Shown: positions 15,986 to 24,907 of the stretch, in pieces | Layout of the letters: each line of letters begins with the position of its first letter | Numbering within the stretch: position 1 is the stretch's first letter | NCBI RefSeq assembly: GCF_024519455.1 | Contig: NZ_JALJRY010000009.1 | Span: forward strand, 153,068-217,067 | DNA length: 64,000 bases | DNA from: Streptomyces sp. STR69 | Lineage (GTDB): Bacteria > Actinomycetota > Actinomycetes > Streptomycetales > Streptomycetaceae | Direction of reading: 5' to 3' | Position numbers and translations under genes: made by a program | Notes under the pieces: model-generated | What the model was told of the DNA's origin: nothing | What the model saw: the letters and a program-made list of their open reading frames with translations, nothing else | Database searches by the model: none

Positions 15986-17320
15986 ATGGCATCAGCCGCC
16001 ATCACGCTTGCCGCGGAGGCACCCAAACTGTCCTCCGCGAACACAGGCTTCATGCTCATCTGTTCCGCCCTGGTGTTGCTCATGACACCGGGACTCGCCT
16101 TCTTCTACGGAGGCATGGTCCGCGTCAAGAGCACCCTGAACATGCTGATGATGAGCTTCATCAGCATCGGGATCGTCACCATCCTGTGGGTGCTCTACGG
16201 CTTCTCGCTCGCCTTCGGTTCGAGTAACGGCTTCATCGGCTACGACTCCCACTGGCTGGGCATGAGCGACGTCGGACTGACGGACCTCTGGCCCGGATAC
16301 ACCATCCCGATCTTCGTCTTCATGGTCTTCCAGATGATGTTCGCCGTCATCACCCCGGCCCTGATAAGCGGTGCCATCGCCGACCGCGTGAAGTTCTCGG
16401 CCTGGGCGCTCTTCGTCGCCCTGTGGCTGACCGTCGTCTACGTCCCCGTCGCCCACTGGGTATGGGGCGCCGACGGCTGGGCCTTCAAGCTCGGTGTGAT
16501 CGACTTCGCCGGTGGTACCGCGGTCCACATCAACGCCGGTGCCGGCGCCCTCGGCGTCATCCTCGTCATCGGCAAGCGCGTCGGCTTCAAGCGTGACCCC
16601 ATGCGTCCGCACAGCCTTCCCCTGGTCATGCTCGGCTGCGGTCTGCTGTGGTTCGGCTGGTTCGGCTTCAACGCCGGTTCGTGGCTCGGCAACGACGACG
16701 GCGTCGGCGCGCTGATGTTCGTCAACACGCAGGTCGCCACCGCCGCCGCCATGCTCGCCTGGCTCGCCTACGAGAAGATCCGCCACGGCGCGTTCACCAC
16801 GCTGGGCGCGGCCTCGGGTGCCGTCGCCGGTCTGGTCGCCATCACCCCGTCCGGTGGTGCGGTCTCCCCGCTGGGCGCGATCGCCGTCGGCGCCATCGCC
16901 GGTGTCGGCTGTGCCGCGGCCGTCGGCCTGAAGTACAGGTTCAACATCGACGACTCCCTCGACGTCGTCGGTGTCCACATGGTCGGCGGTATCCTCGGCT
17001 CCCTGCTGATCGGCTTCTTCGCCACCGGCAAGGGCCAGTCCGCCGCGACCGGTGTCTTCTACGGCGACCACTCCTTCACCCAGCTGTGGAAGCAGTTCGC
17101 CGGTGTCGGCGCGGTCCTCGGCTACTCCCTGGTCGCCTCCGCGGTCCTCGCCTTCCTCATCGACAAGACCATCGGTATGCGGGTCACCGAGGACGAAGAG
17201 GTCGCGGGTATCGACCAGGCCGAGCACGCCGAGACGGCATACGACTTCAGCGGCGCCGGCGGCGGCCTCGGCGGCAGCTCTCTCGCCACCGCCACGGAGA
17301 CGAAGAAGGTGGACGCATGA
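15986..17320 (+). CDS. amtB: Ammonium transporter AmtB
   Basis: A 444-residue membrane channel with eleven predicted helices. Family motifs are FFYGGMVRVKSTLNMLMMSF, the DFAGGTAVHINAGAGALGVILVIGKR signature with its pore histidine, FNAGSWLGNDDG and VHMVGGILGSLLIGFFA. The C-terminal cytosolic tail contains the GlnK-interacting region (FLIDKTIGMRVTEDEEVAGID). Its stop overlaps the glnK start by four bases (ATGA), indicating translational coupling. A GlnR box upstream implies induction under nitrogen limitation. Confidence 0.97.
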   Translation: MASAAITLAAEAPKLSSANTGFMLICSALVLLMTPGLAFFYGGMVRVKSTLNMLMMSFISIGIVTILWVLYGFSLAFGSSNGFIGYDSHWLGMSDVGLTDLWPGYTIPIFVFMVFQMMFAVITPALISGAIADRVKFSAWALFVALWLTVVYVPVAHWVWGADGWAFKLGVIDFAGGTAVHINAGAGALGVILVIGKRVGFKRDPMRPHSLPLVMLGCGLLWFGWFGFNAGSWLGNDDGVGALMFVNTQVATAAAMLAWLAYEKIRHGAFTTLGAASGAVAGLVAITPSGGAVSPLGAIAVGAIAGVGCAAAVGLKYRFNIDDSLDVVGVHMVGGILGSLLIGFFATGKGQSAATGVFYGDHSFTQLWKQFAGVGAVLGYSLVASAVLAFLIDKTIGMRVTEDEEVAGIDQAEHAETAYDFSGAGGGLGGSSLATATETKKVDA

Positions 17321-17655
17321 AGCTCATCACCGCCGTCGTGAAGCCCCACCGGCTCGACGAGATCAAGGAAGCCCTCCAGGCCTTCGGGGTCCACGGTCTG
17401 ACGGTCACCGAGGCGAGCGGCTACGGTCGTCAGCGGGGACACACCGAGGTCTACCGGGGCGCCGAGTACACGGTCGACCTGGTCCCCAAGATCCGCATCG
17501 AGGTGCTGGCCGAGGACGACGACGCCGAGCAGCTGATCGACGTCATCGTCAAGGCCGCCCGCACCGGCAAGATCGGTGACGGCAAGGTCTGGTCCCTCCC
17601 GGTCGAGACGGCCGTCCGGGTCAGGACCGGCGAGCGCGGACCGGACGCGCTCTAA
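17317..17655 (+). CDS. glnK: PII signal protein GlnK/GlnB
   Basis: A 112-residue trimeric nitrogen/energy sensor that binds ATP/ADP and 2-oxoglutarate. The T-loop carries the modifiable Tyr51 (GAEYTVDLVPK), preceded by the PII motif YGRQRGHTEVYRGAEY; the B-loop TGKIGDGKVW follows. The product probably binds AmtB to close it and is modified by the downstream GlnD. Middle gene of amtB-glnK-glnD. Confidence 0.96.
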   Translation: MKLITAVVKPHRLDEIKEALQAFGVHGLTVTEASGYGRQRGHTEVYRGAEYTVDLVPKIRIEVLAEDDDAEQLIDVIVKAARTGKIGDGKVWSLPVETAVRVRTGERGPDAL

Positions 17656-17680
17656 AAAGAAACAGAACAGGAGTCGCTGG

Positions 17681-20131
17681 GTGACGAGTACGGACGTGCG
17701 CAAGGATGCAGAGGACTCCGGACCCAGCGGCTACGCGGCGGCCCGGCTGCGCCTCCTCACTGAGGGGGCGCGGTCCGGGCCGCCGCGCCGTGCCGCCCTC
17801 GCCGAACTGACCGACGACTGGCTGACCGGCCTCTTCACCGCCGGCAACGAAGCCCTCAAGGGCGTCTCCCTGGTCGCCGTCGGCGGCTACGGCCGCGGCG
17901 AACTCTCCCCGCGCAGCGACCTCGACCTGCTCCTCCTGCACGACGGCAGTGACTCCGGAGCGGTCGCCGCCCTCGCGGACCGCATCTGGTACCCGGTCTG
18001 GGACCTCGGCCTCGCCCTCGACCACTCCGTCCGCACGCCCGCCGAGGCCCGCAAGACCGCCGGCGAGGACCTCAAGGTCCAGCTCGGCCTCCTCGACGCC
18101 CGCCACATCGCCGGCGACCTCGGCCTGACCGCCTCCCTGCGCACGGCCGTCCTCGCCGACTGGCGCAACCAGGCGCCCAAACGCCTCCCCGAACTCCAGG
18201 AACTCTGCGCCGAACGCGCCGAGCGGCAGGGCGAGTTGCAGTACCTCCTCGAACCGGACCTCAAGGAGGCCCGCGGCGGCCTCCGCGACGCCACCGCGCT
18301 GCGCGCCGTAGCCGCCTCCTGGCTCGCCGACGCCCCGCGCGAGGGCCTCGCCGACGCCCGCCGCCGCCTCCTCGACGTCCGCGACGCCCTGCACCTCACC
18401 ACCGGCCGCGCCACCGACCGGCTCGCGCTCCAGGAGCAGGACCAGGTCGCCGCCGAGCTCGGCCTCCTCGACGCGGACACCCTGCTGCGCCAGGTCTACG
18501 AAGCGGCACGCGTCGTGTCGTACGCCAGTGATGTCACCTGGCGCGAAGTGGGGCGCGTGCTGCGGTCCCGTGCGGTGCGGCCGAGGCTGCGCGCCATGCT
18601 CGGGGGCGGCGCCAAACCGGCCGCCGAGCGCTCCCCGCTCGCCGAGGGCGTCGTGGAGCAGGACGGTGAGGTCGTGCTCGCCCGCGCCGCCCGCCCCGAA
18701 CGCGACCCGGTCCTCCCGCTGCGCGCCGCCGCTGCCGCCGCGCAGGCCGGACTCCCGCTCTCGCTGCACGCCGTACGGCGCATGGCGACCGCGGTGCGTC
18801 CGTTGCCCACGCCCTGGCCCGCCGAGGCGCGCGAGCAGCTCGTGACGCTGCTCGGTTCCGGACAGCCGACGGTCGACGTGTGGGAGGCGCTGGAGGCGGA
18901 AGGCCTGATCACCCGCCTTCTCCCAGACTGGGAGCGGGTCCGCTGCCGTCCGCAGCGCAACGCCGTGCACATCTGGACCGTCGACCGGCACCTCATCGAA
19001 ACCGCCGTCCGCGCCTCGGAGTTCGCCCGCCGCGTCAGCCGCCCCGACCTCCTGCTCGTCTCCGCGCTGCTGCACGACATCGGCAAGGGCTGGCCCGGCG
19101 ACCACTCCGTGGCCGGCGAGATCATCGCCAAGGACGTGGCCGCCCGCATCGGCTTCGACCGCGCGGACGTCGCCGTACTCGCCACGCTCGTACGCCATCA
19201 CCTCCTCCTCATCGACACGGCCACCCGGCGTGACCTGGAGGACCCGGCGACGGTCCGTTCGGTCGCCGAGGCGGTCGGTACGACGAGCACCCTGGAGCTG
19301 CTGCACGCCCTGACCGAGGCGGACGCGCTGGCCACCGGCCCGGCCGCCTGGTCGTCCTGGCGGGCCTCCCTCGTCGCCGACCTGGTGAAGCGGGTCGCCG
19401 CGGTCCTCTCCGGCGACGCGCCCGAGGAGCCCGAGGCGGGCGCGGCCACGGCGGAACAGGAACGCCTCGCGATCGAGGCGGTGGCGACGGGCGGCCCGGT
19501 CCTCGCGCTGCGCGCCCAGACGGAACCCCCGTCCGAGGACGAGCCCGCCGGCGACCCCGAACCCCTCGGCGTGGAACTCCTGATCGCCGTACCGGACCAG
19601 CCGGGCGTACTCCCCGCGGTGGCCGGCGTCCTGGCGATGCACCGCCTGACGGTCCGCACGGCGGAGCTGCGAGCGCTCGACCTCCCGGTCGGCGTAGAGG
19701 GCTCGGTCCTGCTGCTGAACTGGCGGGTCGCCGCCGAGTACGGCTCCCTGCCCCAGGCGGCCCGGCTGCGCGCCGATCTCGTACGGGCCCTGGACGGGTC
19801 GTTCGACATCGCCGCCCGCCTCGCCGAACGCGACGCCGCCTACCCGCGCCGCCGGGGTGTCGTGGCACCGGCGGCCCGCGTGACGGTCGCCCCGGCCGCC
19901 TCCCGGCACGCCACGGTCATCGAGGTGCGCGCGCACGACGCCCCCGGGCTGCTGCACCGGATCGGGCGGGCGCTGGACGAGGCGAAGGTCCGGGTGCGGA
20001 GCATGCACGTGAGCACGCTGGGTTCGAACGCGGTGGACGCGTTCTACGTCACCGGGGCGGAGGGGACACCGCTGCCGGCGGAGGAGGCCACGGCGGTGGC
20101 GCGCAAACTGGAGGAAACCCTGCGCGGCTGA
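17681..20131 (+). CDS. glnD: PII nucleotidyltransferase/removing enzyme GlnD
   Basis: An 816-residue bifunctional enzyme. In S. coelicolor GlnD adenylylates GlnK at Tyr51 rather than uridylylating it. Order: nucleotidyltransferase domain with GGYGRGELSPRSDLDL (68-83), a helical linker, an HD-type hydrolase domain (HLIETA..., LLHDIGKGW near 465, VRHHLLL), and two ACT domains (VELLIAVPDQPGVLPAVAGVL and VIEVRAHDAPGLLHRIGRAL) that sense glutamine. The GTG at 17681 is chosen because CAGGAG lies seven bases upstream. Confidence 0.95.
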   Translation: MTSTDVRKDAEDSGPSGYAAARLRLLTEGARSGPPRRAALAELTDDWLTGLFTAGNEALKGVSLVAVGGYGRGELSPRSDLDLLLLHDGSDSGAVAALADRIWYPVWDLGLALDHSVRTPAEARKTAGEDLKVQLGLLDARHIAGDLGLTASLRTAVLADWRNQAPKRLPELQELCAERAERQGELQYLLEPDLKEARGGLRDATALRAVAASWLADAPREGLADARRRLLDVRDALHLTTGRATDRLALQEQDQVAAELGLLDADTLLRQVYEAARVVSYASDVTWREVGRVLRSRAVRPRLRAMLGGGAKPAAERSPLAEGVVEQDGEVVLARAARPERDPVLPLRAAAAAAQAGLPLSLHAVRRMATAVRPLPTPWPAEAREQLVTLLGSGQPTVDVWEALEAEGLITRLLPDWERVRCRPQRNAVHIWTVDRHLIETAVRASEFARRVSRPDLLLVSALLHDIGKGWPGDHSVAGEIIAKDVAARIGFDRADVAVLATLVRHHLLLIDTATRRDLEDPATVRSVAEAVGTTSTLELLHALTEADALATGPAAWSSWRASLVADLVKRVAAVLSGDAPEEPEAGAATAEQERLAIEAVATGGPVLALRAQTEPPSEDEPAGDPEPLGVELLIAVPDQPGVLPAVAGVLAMHRLTVRTAELRALDLPVGVEGSVLLLNWRVAAEYGSLPQAARLRADLVRALDGSFDIAARLAERDAAYPRRRGVVAPAARVTVAPAASRHATVIEVRAHDAPGLLHRIGRALDEAKVRVRSMHVSTLGSNAVDAFYVTGAEGTPLPAEEATAVARKLEETLRG

Positions 20132-20137
20132 CCCGTG

Positions 20138-20158
20138 ACCCGGTCTTGTGCGACCGGG
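20138..20158 (+). terminator. Small hairpin between glnD and ffh
   Basis: CCCGGTC (20139-20145), a six-base loop and GACCGGG (20152-20158). It lies eight bases after the glnD stop and is likely a weak terminator or attenuator. Confidence 0.5.
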
Positions 20159-20212
20159 ATACCCTGGAGGGCGATTCCCCAATAGCCACCGACCCCGAGG
20201 ACCGCGAGCGCC

Positions 20213-21769
20213 GTGTTCGATACTCTCTCTGATCGCCTCTCAGCCACTTTCAAGAACCTGCGCGGCAAGGGACGGCTCTCCGAGGCGGACATCGACGCCA
20301 CCGCGCGCGAGATCCGGATCGCGCTGCTTGAGGCGGACGTGGCGCTGCCCGTCGTCCGTACGTTCATCAAGAACGTCAAGGAGCGCGCCCTCGGCGCCGA
20401 CCTCAACAGGGCGCTGAACAACCCGGCCCAGCAGGTCGTGAAGATCGTCAACGAGGAACTCGTCACGATCCTCGGCGGCGAGACCCGGCGCCTCCGCTTC
20501 GCCAAGAACCCGCCGACCGTGATCATGCTCGCGGGTCTGCAGGGTGCCGGTAAGACGACCCTCGCGGGCAAGCTCGGCAAGTGGCTGAAGGACCAGGGGC
20601 ACTCGCCGCTGCTCGTCGCCGCCGACCTCCAGCGCCCCAACGCGGTGAACCAGCTGAGCGTCGTCGCCGAGCGCGCCGGTGTCGCGGTCTACGCGCCCGA
20701 GCCGGGCAACGGCGTCGGTGACCCGGTCAAGGTCGCCAAGGACTCCATCGAGTTCGCCAAGTCCAAGGTCCACGACATCGTGATCGTGGACACCGCGGGC
20801 CGCCTCGGTATCGACCAGGAACTGATGCAGCAGGCCGCGGACATCCGCGACGCGGTCAGCCCGGACGAGATCCTGTTCGTCGTCGACGCGATGATCGGCC
20901 AGGACGCGGTCAACACCGCCGAGTCCTTCCGCGACGGCGTCGGCTTCGACGGCGTGGTGCTCTCCAAGCTCGACGGCGACGCCCGCGGTGGTGCGGCCCT
21001 GTCGATCGCGTCGGTCACCGGCAAGCCGATCATGTTCGCGTCGAACGGCGAGAAGCTCGACGACTTCGACGCCTTCCACCCGGACCGGATGGCCTCCCGC
21101 ATCCTCGACATGGGTGACCTGCTCACCCTGATCGAGCAGGCGGAGAAGACGTTCAGCCAAGAAGAGGCCGAGAAGATGGCCTCGAAGCTGGCGTCCAAGA
21201 AGGGCCAGGACTTCACCCTCGACGACTTCCTGTCCCAGATGGAGCAGGTCAGGAAGATGGGCAGCATCAGCAAGCTGCTCGGCATGCTCCCGGGCATGGG
21301 CCAGATCAAGGACCAGATCAACAACCTCGACGAGCGGGACGTCGACCGTACGGCCGCGATCATCAAGTCGATGACCCCGGCCGAGCGCGCCGAGCCGACC
21401 ATCATCAACGGCTCGCGCCGCGCCCGTATCGCCAAGGGCTCCGGCGTCGAGGTCAGCGCCGTGAAGGGCCTGGTCGAGCGGTTCTTCGAGGCCCGCAAGA
21501 TGATGTCCCGCATGGCGCAGGGCGGCGGGATGCCCGGCATGCCGGGGATGCCGGGCATGGGCGGCGGCCCCGGCCGCACCAAGAAGCAGCCCAAGCAGGC
21601 CAAGGGCAAGCAGCGTTCCGGCAACCCGATGAAGCGCAAGCAGCAGGAGCTGGAGGAGGCGCAGCGCCGCGAGGCCGGCGCCGCCCAGGGCGGCAACGCG
21701 TTCGGACTGCCCCAGCAGGGCGCCCAGGACTTCGAGCTGCCGGACGAGTTCAAGAAGTTCATGGGCTGA
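20213..21769 (+). CDS. ffh: Signal recognition particle protein Ffh
   Basis: A 518-residue SRP54-type GTPase that binds signal sequences and 4.5S RNA and delivers ribosomes to FtsY. N domain (1-90), G domain with GLQGAGKTTLAGKL (around 108), DLQRPNAVNQL, DTAGRLG and LSKLDGDARGGAALS. The Met-rich M domain (about 320-450) contains SRRARIAKGSGVEVSAV, the RNA-binding motif. The C-terminus has an unusual Gly-Met-Pro run (GGGMPGMPGMPGMGGG) and a basic tail (TKKQPKQAKGKQ). GTG start. The last codons and stop are imperfectly duplicated just downstream. Confidence 0.97.
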   Translation: MFDTLSDRLSATFKNLRGKGRLSEADIDATAREIRIALLEADVALPVVRTFIKNVKERALGADLNRALNNPAQQVVKIVNEELVTILGGETRRLRFAKNPPTVIMLAGLQGAGKTTLAGKLGKWLKDQGHSPLLVAADLQRPNAVNQLSVVAERAGVAVYAPEPGNGVGDPVKVAKDSIEFAKSKVHDIVIVDTAGRLGIDQELMQQAADIRDAVSPDEILFVVDAMIGQDAVNTAESFRDGVGFDGVVLSKLDGDARGGAALSIASVTGKPIMFASNGEKLDDFDAFHPDRMASRILDMGDLLTLIEQAEKTFSQEEAEKMASKLASKKGQDFTLDDFLSQMEQVRKMGSISKLLGMLPGMGQIKDQINNLDERDVDRTAAIIKSMTPAERAEPTIINGSRRARIAKGSGVEVSAVKGLVERFFEARKMMSRMAQGGGMPGMPGMPGMGGGPGRTKKQPKQAKGKQRSGNPMKRKQQELEEAQRREAGAAQGGNAFGLPQQGAQDFELPDEFKKFMG

Positions 21770-21798
21770 GCCCCAGAAGGTTCATGGGCCGACAGCCC
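21753..21798 (+). repeat. Tandem duplication over the ffh stop codon
   Basis: Unit 1 (21753-21774, AGAAGTTCATGGGCTGA then GCCCC) is followed directly by unit 2 (21775-21798, AGAAGGTTCATGGGCCGA then CAGCCC). They differ by one substitution and two small indels; the stop is lost in unit 2. Confidence 0.7.
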
Positions 21799-21810
21799 GT
21801 CTTCTACGTC

Positions 21811-21846
21811 GCCGAGGGCGCCCCTCTCCGGAAGGGCGCCCTCGGC
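21811..21846 (+). terminator. Terminator after ffh
   Basis: Perfect 13-base arms GCCGAGGGCGCCC and GGGCGCCCTCGGC enclose a ten-base loop. It ends 46 bp before ftsH. Confidence 0.85.
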
Positions 21847-21892
21847 GCATCCCGGGCGTGCCGACACCTTGCCCGTGTCGTAACTTGCCGAT

Positions 21893-23830
21893 ATGACCAA
21901 CCCCGCGCCGCCGCGCAAGTCGCCCGATCAGCCCTGGCGAACGGAAGGCACCCCGGACGAGCCCCCGAAGCCGTCGCCGGGCGGGAAGAAGATGCGCGGC
22001 GGCTGGTGGAGTCTGATCCTCACCGCGCTGGTCGTGTACCTGATCGCCAACCTGATCCTGTCGTTCTTCAACGAGGGCGACGAGCCGACGATCTCCTACA
22101 CGGAGTTCAGCAAGCAGGTCGACGCCGGCAACGTCACCAAGATCTACGCCAAGGGCAACGCGATCCAGGGCCAGCTGAAGAAGGGCCAGGACAACCCGGA
22201 CGGCGGCGGCAAGTACACCAAGTTCGACACCGAGCGGCCGACCTTCGCGGACGACCAGCTCTGGGAGGACCTGACCAAGCACAACGTCACGGTCACGGCG
22301 GAACCGGTCGTACAACACCGTAGTTTTCTGGCCAATCTGCTGATCTCGCTGGCCCCGATGCTGCTCCTGGTCGTCCTGTGGCTCTTCATCGCGCGGCGGA
22401 TGAGCTCGGGGCTCGGCGGCGCGGGCGGCATGCTCGGCCGCAAGGCCCCGCCGAAACCGGTCGAGCTGGAGCCGGGCAAGCAGCGCACGACCTTCGAGGA
22501 CGTGGCCGGCATCGACGAGGTCGAGGGCGAGCTGAACGACGTCGTCGACTTCCTCAAGAACCCGGACGAGTACCGCAGGATGGGCGCCAAGATGCCCCGG
22601 GGCGTGCTGCTCGCGGGCCCGCCCGGCACCGGCAAGACGCTGCTCGCGCGGGCGGTCGCGGGGGAGGCGGGGGTGCCGTTCTTCTCGGCCTCGGCCTCCG
22701 AGTTCATCGAGATGATCGTCGGTGTCGGTGCCTCACGCGTGCGTGAACTCTTCGCGGAGGCCCGCAAGGTGGCCCCGTCGATCATCTTCATCGACGAGAT
22801 CGACACCATCGGCCGGGCCCGCGGCGGCGGCTCCGGCATGGGCGGTCACGACGAGCGCGAGCAGACCCTGAACCAGATCCTCACCGAGATGGACGGCTTC
22901 TCCGGCTCCGAGGGCGTCATCGTCATCGCGGCCACCAACCGCGCCGACGTCCTGGACCCGGCGCTGACCCGCCCCGGCCGCTTCGACCGGGTGGTCGTGG
23001 TCTCGCCCCCGGACCGGGGTGGCCGCGAGGCGATCCTGGAGATCCACACCCGCGAGATCCCGCTCGCGAAGGACGTGAACCTCGCCCAGGTCGCCCGTAC
23101 GACCCCGGGCATGACCGGCGCCGAACTGGCCAACCTCGCCAACGAGGCCGCCCTCCTCGCGGTCAAGCGCAAGCAGAGCGAGGTCACCCAGTCCGACCTC
23201 TCGGAAGCCCTGGAGAAGGTCCAACTGGGCGCCGAACGCCCGCTGGTGATGCCCGAGGAGGAACGCCGGCGCACCGCGTACCACGAGAGCGGCCACGCCC
23301 TCCTCGGCATGCTCCAGCCCGGCGCCGACCCGGTCCGCAAGATCACCATCGTCCCGCGTGGGAGGGCACTCGGCGTAACGCTCTCCACCCCGGACGCCGA
23401 CAAGTACGCGTACACCGAGGAGTACCTGCGCGGCCGGATCATCGGCGCCCTCGGCGGCATGGCCGCGGAACAGGTCGTCTACGGCGTGATCACCACCGGC
23501 GCCGAGAACGACCTCGAACAGGTCACCAACATCGCGCGCGGGATGGTCGCCCGCTGGGGCATGAGCGAGCGCGTCGGCCGCCTCTCCGCCCTCCCCAACG
23601 ACGCCCAGCAGGCCTACGGCCTCTCGGCGGCACCGCAGACCCTGGACGTGATCGACCACGAGATGCGCCGCATCGTCGACGAGTGCTACGACGAGGCCAT
23701 CCGCAAACTCCGCGACCACCGCGGCCAGTTGGACGACCTCGCGGCGGCCCTCCTGGAGAACGAGACGTTGGAGGAGACGGACGCCTACCGGATCGCGGGC
23801 GTCACGCGCCTGTTCAAGGAAGACTCCTAG
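21893..23830 (+). CDS. ftsH: ATP-dependent zinc metalloprotease FtsH
   Basis: A 645-residue membrane AAA+ protease that extracts and degrades membrane and misfolded proteins. A Pro-rich cytosolic N-terminus, TM1 (LILTALVVYLIANLILSFF, about 38-57), an extracytoplasmic domain, TM2 (LLISLAPMLLLVVLWLFIA), AAA domain with GPPGTGKT (near 242), FIDEID and SRH RPGRFDR, and peptidase domain with zinc motif HESGH (near 463). The length is normal. The last five codons and stop are tandemly duplicated. It convergently meets a methyltransferase gene. Confidence 0.97.
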   Translation: MTNPAPPRKSPDQPWRTEGTPDEPPKPSPGGKKMRGGWWSLILTALVVYLIANLILSFFNEGDEPTISYTEFSKQVDAGNVTKIYAKGNAIQGQLKKGQDNPDGGGKYTKFDTERPTFADDQLWEDLTKHNVTVTAEPVVQHRSFLANLLISLAPMLLLVVLWLFIARRMSSGLGGAGGMLGRKAPPKPVELEPGKQRTTFEDVAGIDEVEGELNDVVDFLKNPDEYRRMGAKMPRGVLLAGPPGTGKTLLARAVAGEAGVPFFSASASEFIEMIVGVGASRVRELFAEARKVAPSIIFIDEIDTIGRARGGGSGMGGHDEREQTLNQILTEMDGFSGSEGVIVIAATNRADVLDPALTRPGRFDRVVVVSPPDRGGREAILEIHTREIPLAKDVNLAQVARTTPGMTGAELANLANEAALLAVKRKQSEVTQSDLSEALEKVQLGAERPLVMPEEERRRTAYHESGHALLGMLQPGADPVRKITIVPRGRALGVTLSTPDADKYAYTEEYLRGRIIGALGGMAAEQVVYGVITTGAENDLEQVTNIARGMVARWGMSERVGRLSALPNDAQQAYGLSAAPQTLDVIDHEMRRIVDECYDEAIRKLRDHRGQLDDLAAALLENETLEETDAYRIAGVTRLFKEDS

Positions 23831-23848
23831 TTCAAGGAAGACTTCTAG
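23813..23848 (+). repeat. 18-bp tandem duplication over the ftsH stop codon
   Basis: TTCAAGGAAGACTCCTAG (23813-23830) is followed directly by TTCAAGGAAGACTTCTAG (23831-23848), 17 of 18 bases identical and in frame, so the second copy carries a back-up in-frame stop. Confidence 0.95.
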
Positions 23849-23851
23849 TTC

Positions 23852-24709
23852 TCAGGTCGTACGCGCGATCACATACCGGAAGACGTTCGGCATCCACACC
23901 GTGCCGTCCTGCCGCCGATACGGATGCAACGCTTCCGCCAACTCCTTCTCCACCTGCACCTGATCCGTCGCGATGATCGCCGAGTCGAAGAGTCCCGTCG
24001 ACAACAGCCCTCGTACGGCGCTCTCGACGTCGGCGTACCCGAAGGGGCAGGCCACTCGGCCCGAGCCGTCCGGCCTGAGGCCGGCGCGGTGGGCGACCTC
24101 CTCCAGGTCGTCGCGCAGAACCGGGCGCGGGCTGCCCGTGCCGCGCAGCGGGTCCGCCAGCCTGGTGGCCACCCGCAGCACGGACGAGGTCGCGCAGCGC
24201 TCCGGCGGACCCCAGCCGGCCAGCACCACGGGCGTCCCGCGCTCGGTCAACGGCGTCGCGGACGCGAGCAGTTCGCCGAGCCCCTCCGAGTCGCCCGCGA
24301 GACACCCGATGGGCTCGAAAGCGGTCACCAGGGTGTACGCGGGCGTCTCCGCGTCGGCCGCGTCCCTGGAGGAGCCGTAGACGAGCCGGGTGTGCGCACG
24401 CGCGCGTGGGGACCACGGGTCCGGCAGCAGCCGCTCCCGGGCGAGGGCCAGCCGTTCGGGGGAGGAACGCTCGACACCGGTCACCGCAGCGCCTCTGGAG
24501 GCCGCCATCAGCAGGGCGAGCCCGGAGCCGCAGCCGAGGCCGAGCAGCCGGGTGCCGGGCCCCACTTCGAGTCGCTCGTAGACGGCTTCGTAGAGCGGCA
24601 CCAGCATCCGCTCCTGGATCTCGGACCAGTCACGCGCGCGTGCACCCAGGTCCACACGGGGCGCGGGCCCCGTGTGAGGCAGGTAGTGCCGCACGAGCGT
24701 AGGTGTCAT
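23852..24709 (-). CDS. SAM-dependent methyltransferase-like protein
   Basis: A 285-residue protein with a class I methyltransferase core: LEVGPGTRLLGLGCGSGLALLMAASRGAAVTGVERSSPERLALARE matches motif I and the acidic end of strand 2. The C-terminal half (FGYADVESAVRGLLSTGLFDSAI, TVWMPNVFRYVIA) resembles UbiE/SAM methyltransferases of unknown substrate. The chosen ATG gives MTPTLVRHYLPHTGP; the upstream extension looks non-coding. Its 3' end lies four bases from the ftsH duplicated stop. Confidence 0.82.
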   Translation of the reverse strand: MTPTLVRHYLPHTGPAPRVDLGARARDWSEIQERMLVPLYEAVYERLEVGPGTRLLGLGCGSGLALLMAASRGAAVTGVERSSPERLALARERLLPDPWSPRARAHTRLVYGSSRDAADAETPAYTLVTAFEPIGCLAGDSEGLGELLASATPLTERGTPVVLAGWGPPERCATSSVLRVATRLADPLRGTGSPRPVLRDDLEEVAHRAGLRPDGSGRVACPFGYADVESAVRGLLSTGLFDSAIIATDQVQVEKELAEALHPYRRQDGTVWMPNVFRYVIARTT

Positions 24710-24907
24710 CGAAAGCGCCCCAATCCGCAGAGAGTTGTGGCCGTGCCCGTTTCCGAGGCCCCCGTGATGTGCGCCCGCACTTCCCCCGTATGCCAGCAAA
24801 CTCCGCACTCGCTACGGCGTCCAGGGTTTGTGGGGCCCGGCTTGTGGCTTCCCTGTGGGAGTGGCGAGAATTCACATGACGGCAACGTGGGCCCGTACGA
24901 TCTCGCC

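Noticed and set aside
20129..20142. 7-bp tandem repeat TGACCCG at the glnD stop as a sixth stop duplication
   Set aside because: It spans the stop, but 7 bp is too short to exclude chance.
17621..20182. 853-codon open frame antisense to glnD
   Set aside because: It is Gly/Arg/Ala-rich without motifs and mirrors the GC-rich codons of glnD, whose domains are complete.
24710..24907. T-box leader upstream of proS
   Set aside because: The conserved T-box sequence and specifier stem were not found; actinobacterial T-boxes are mainly known before ileS.
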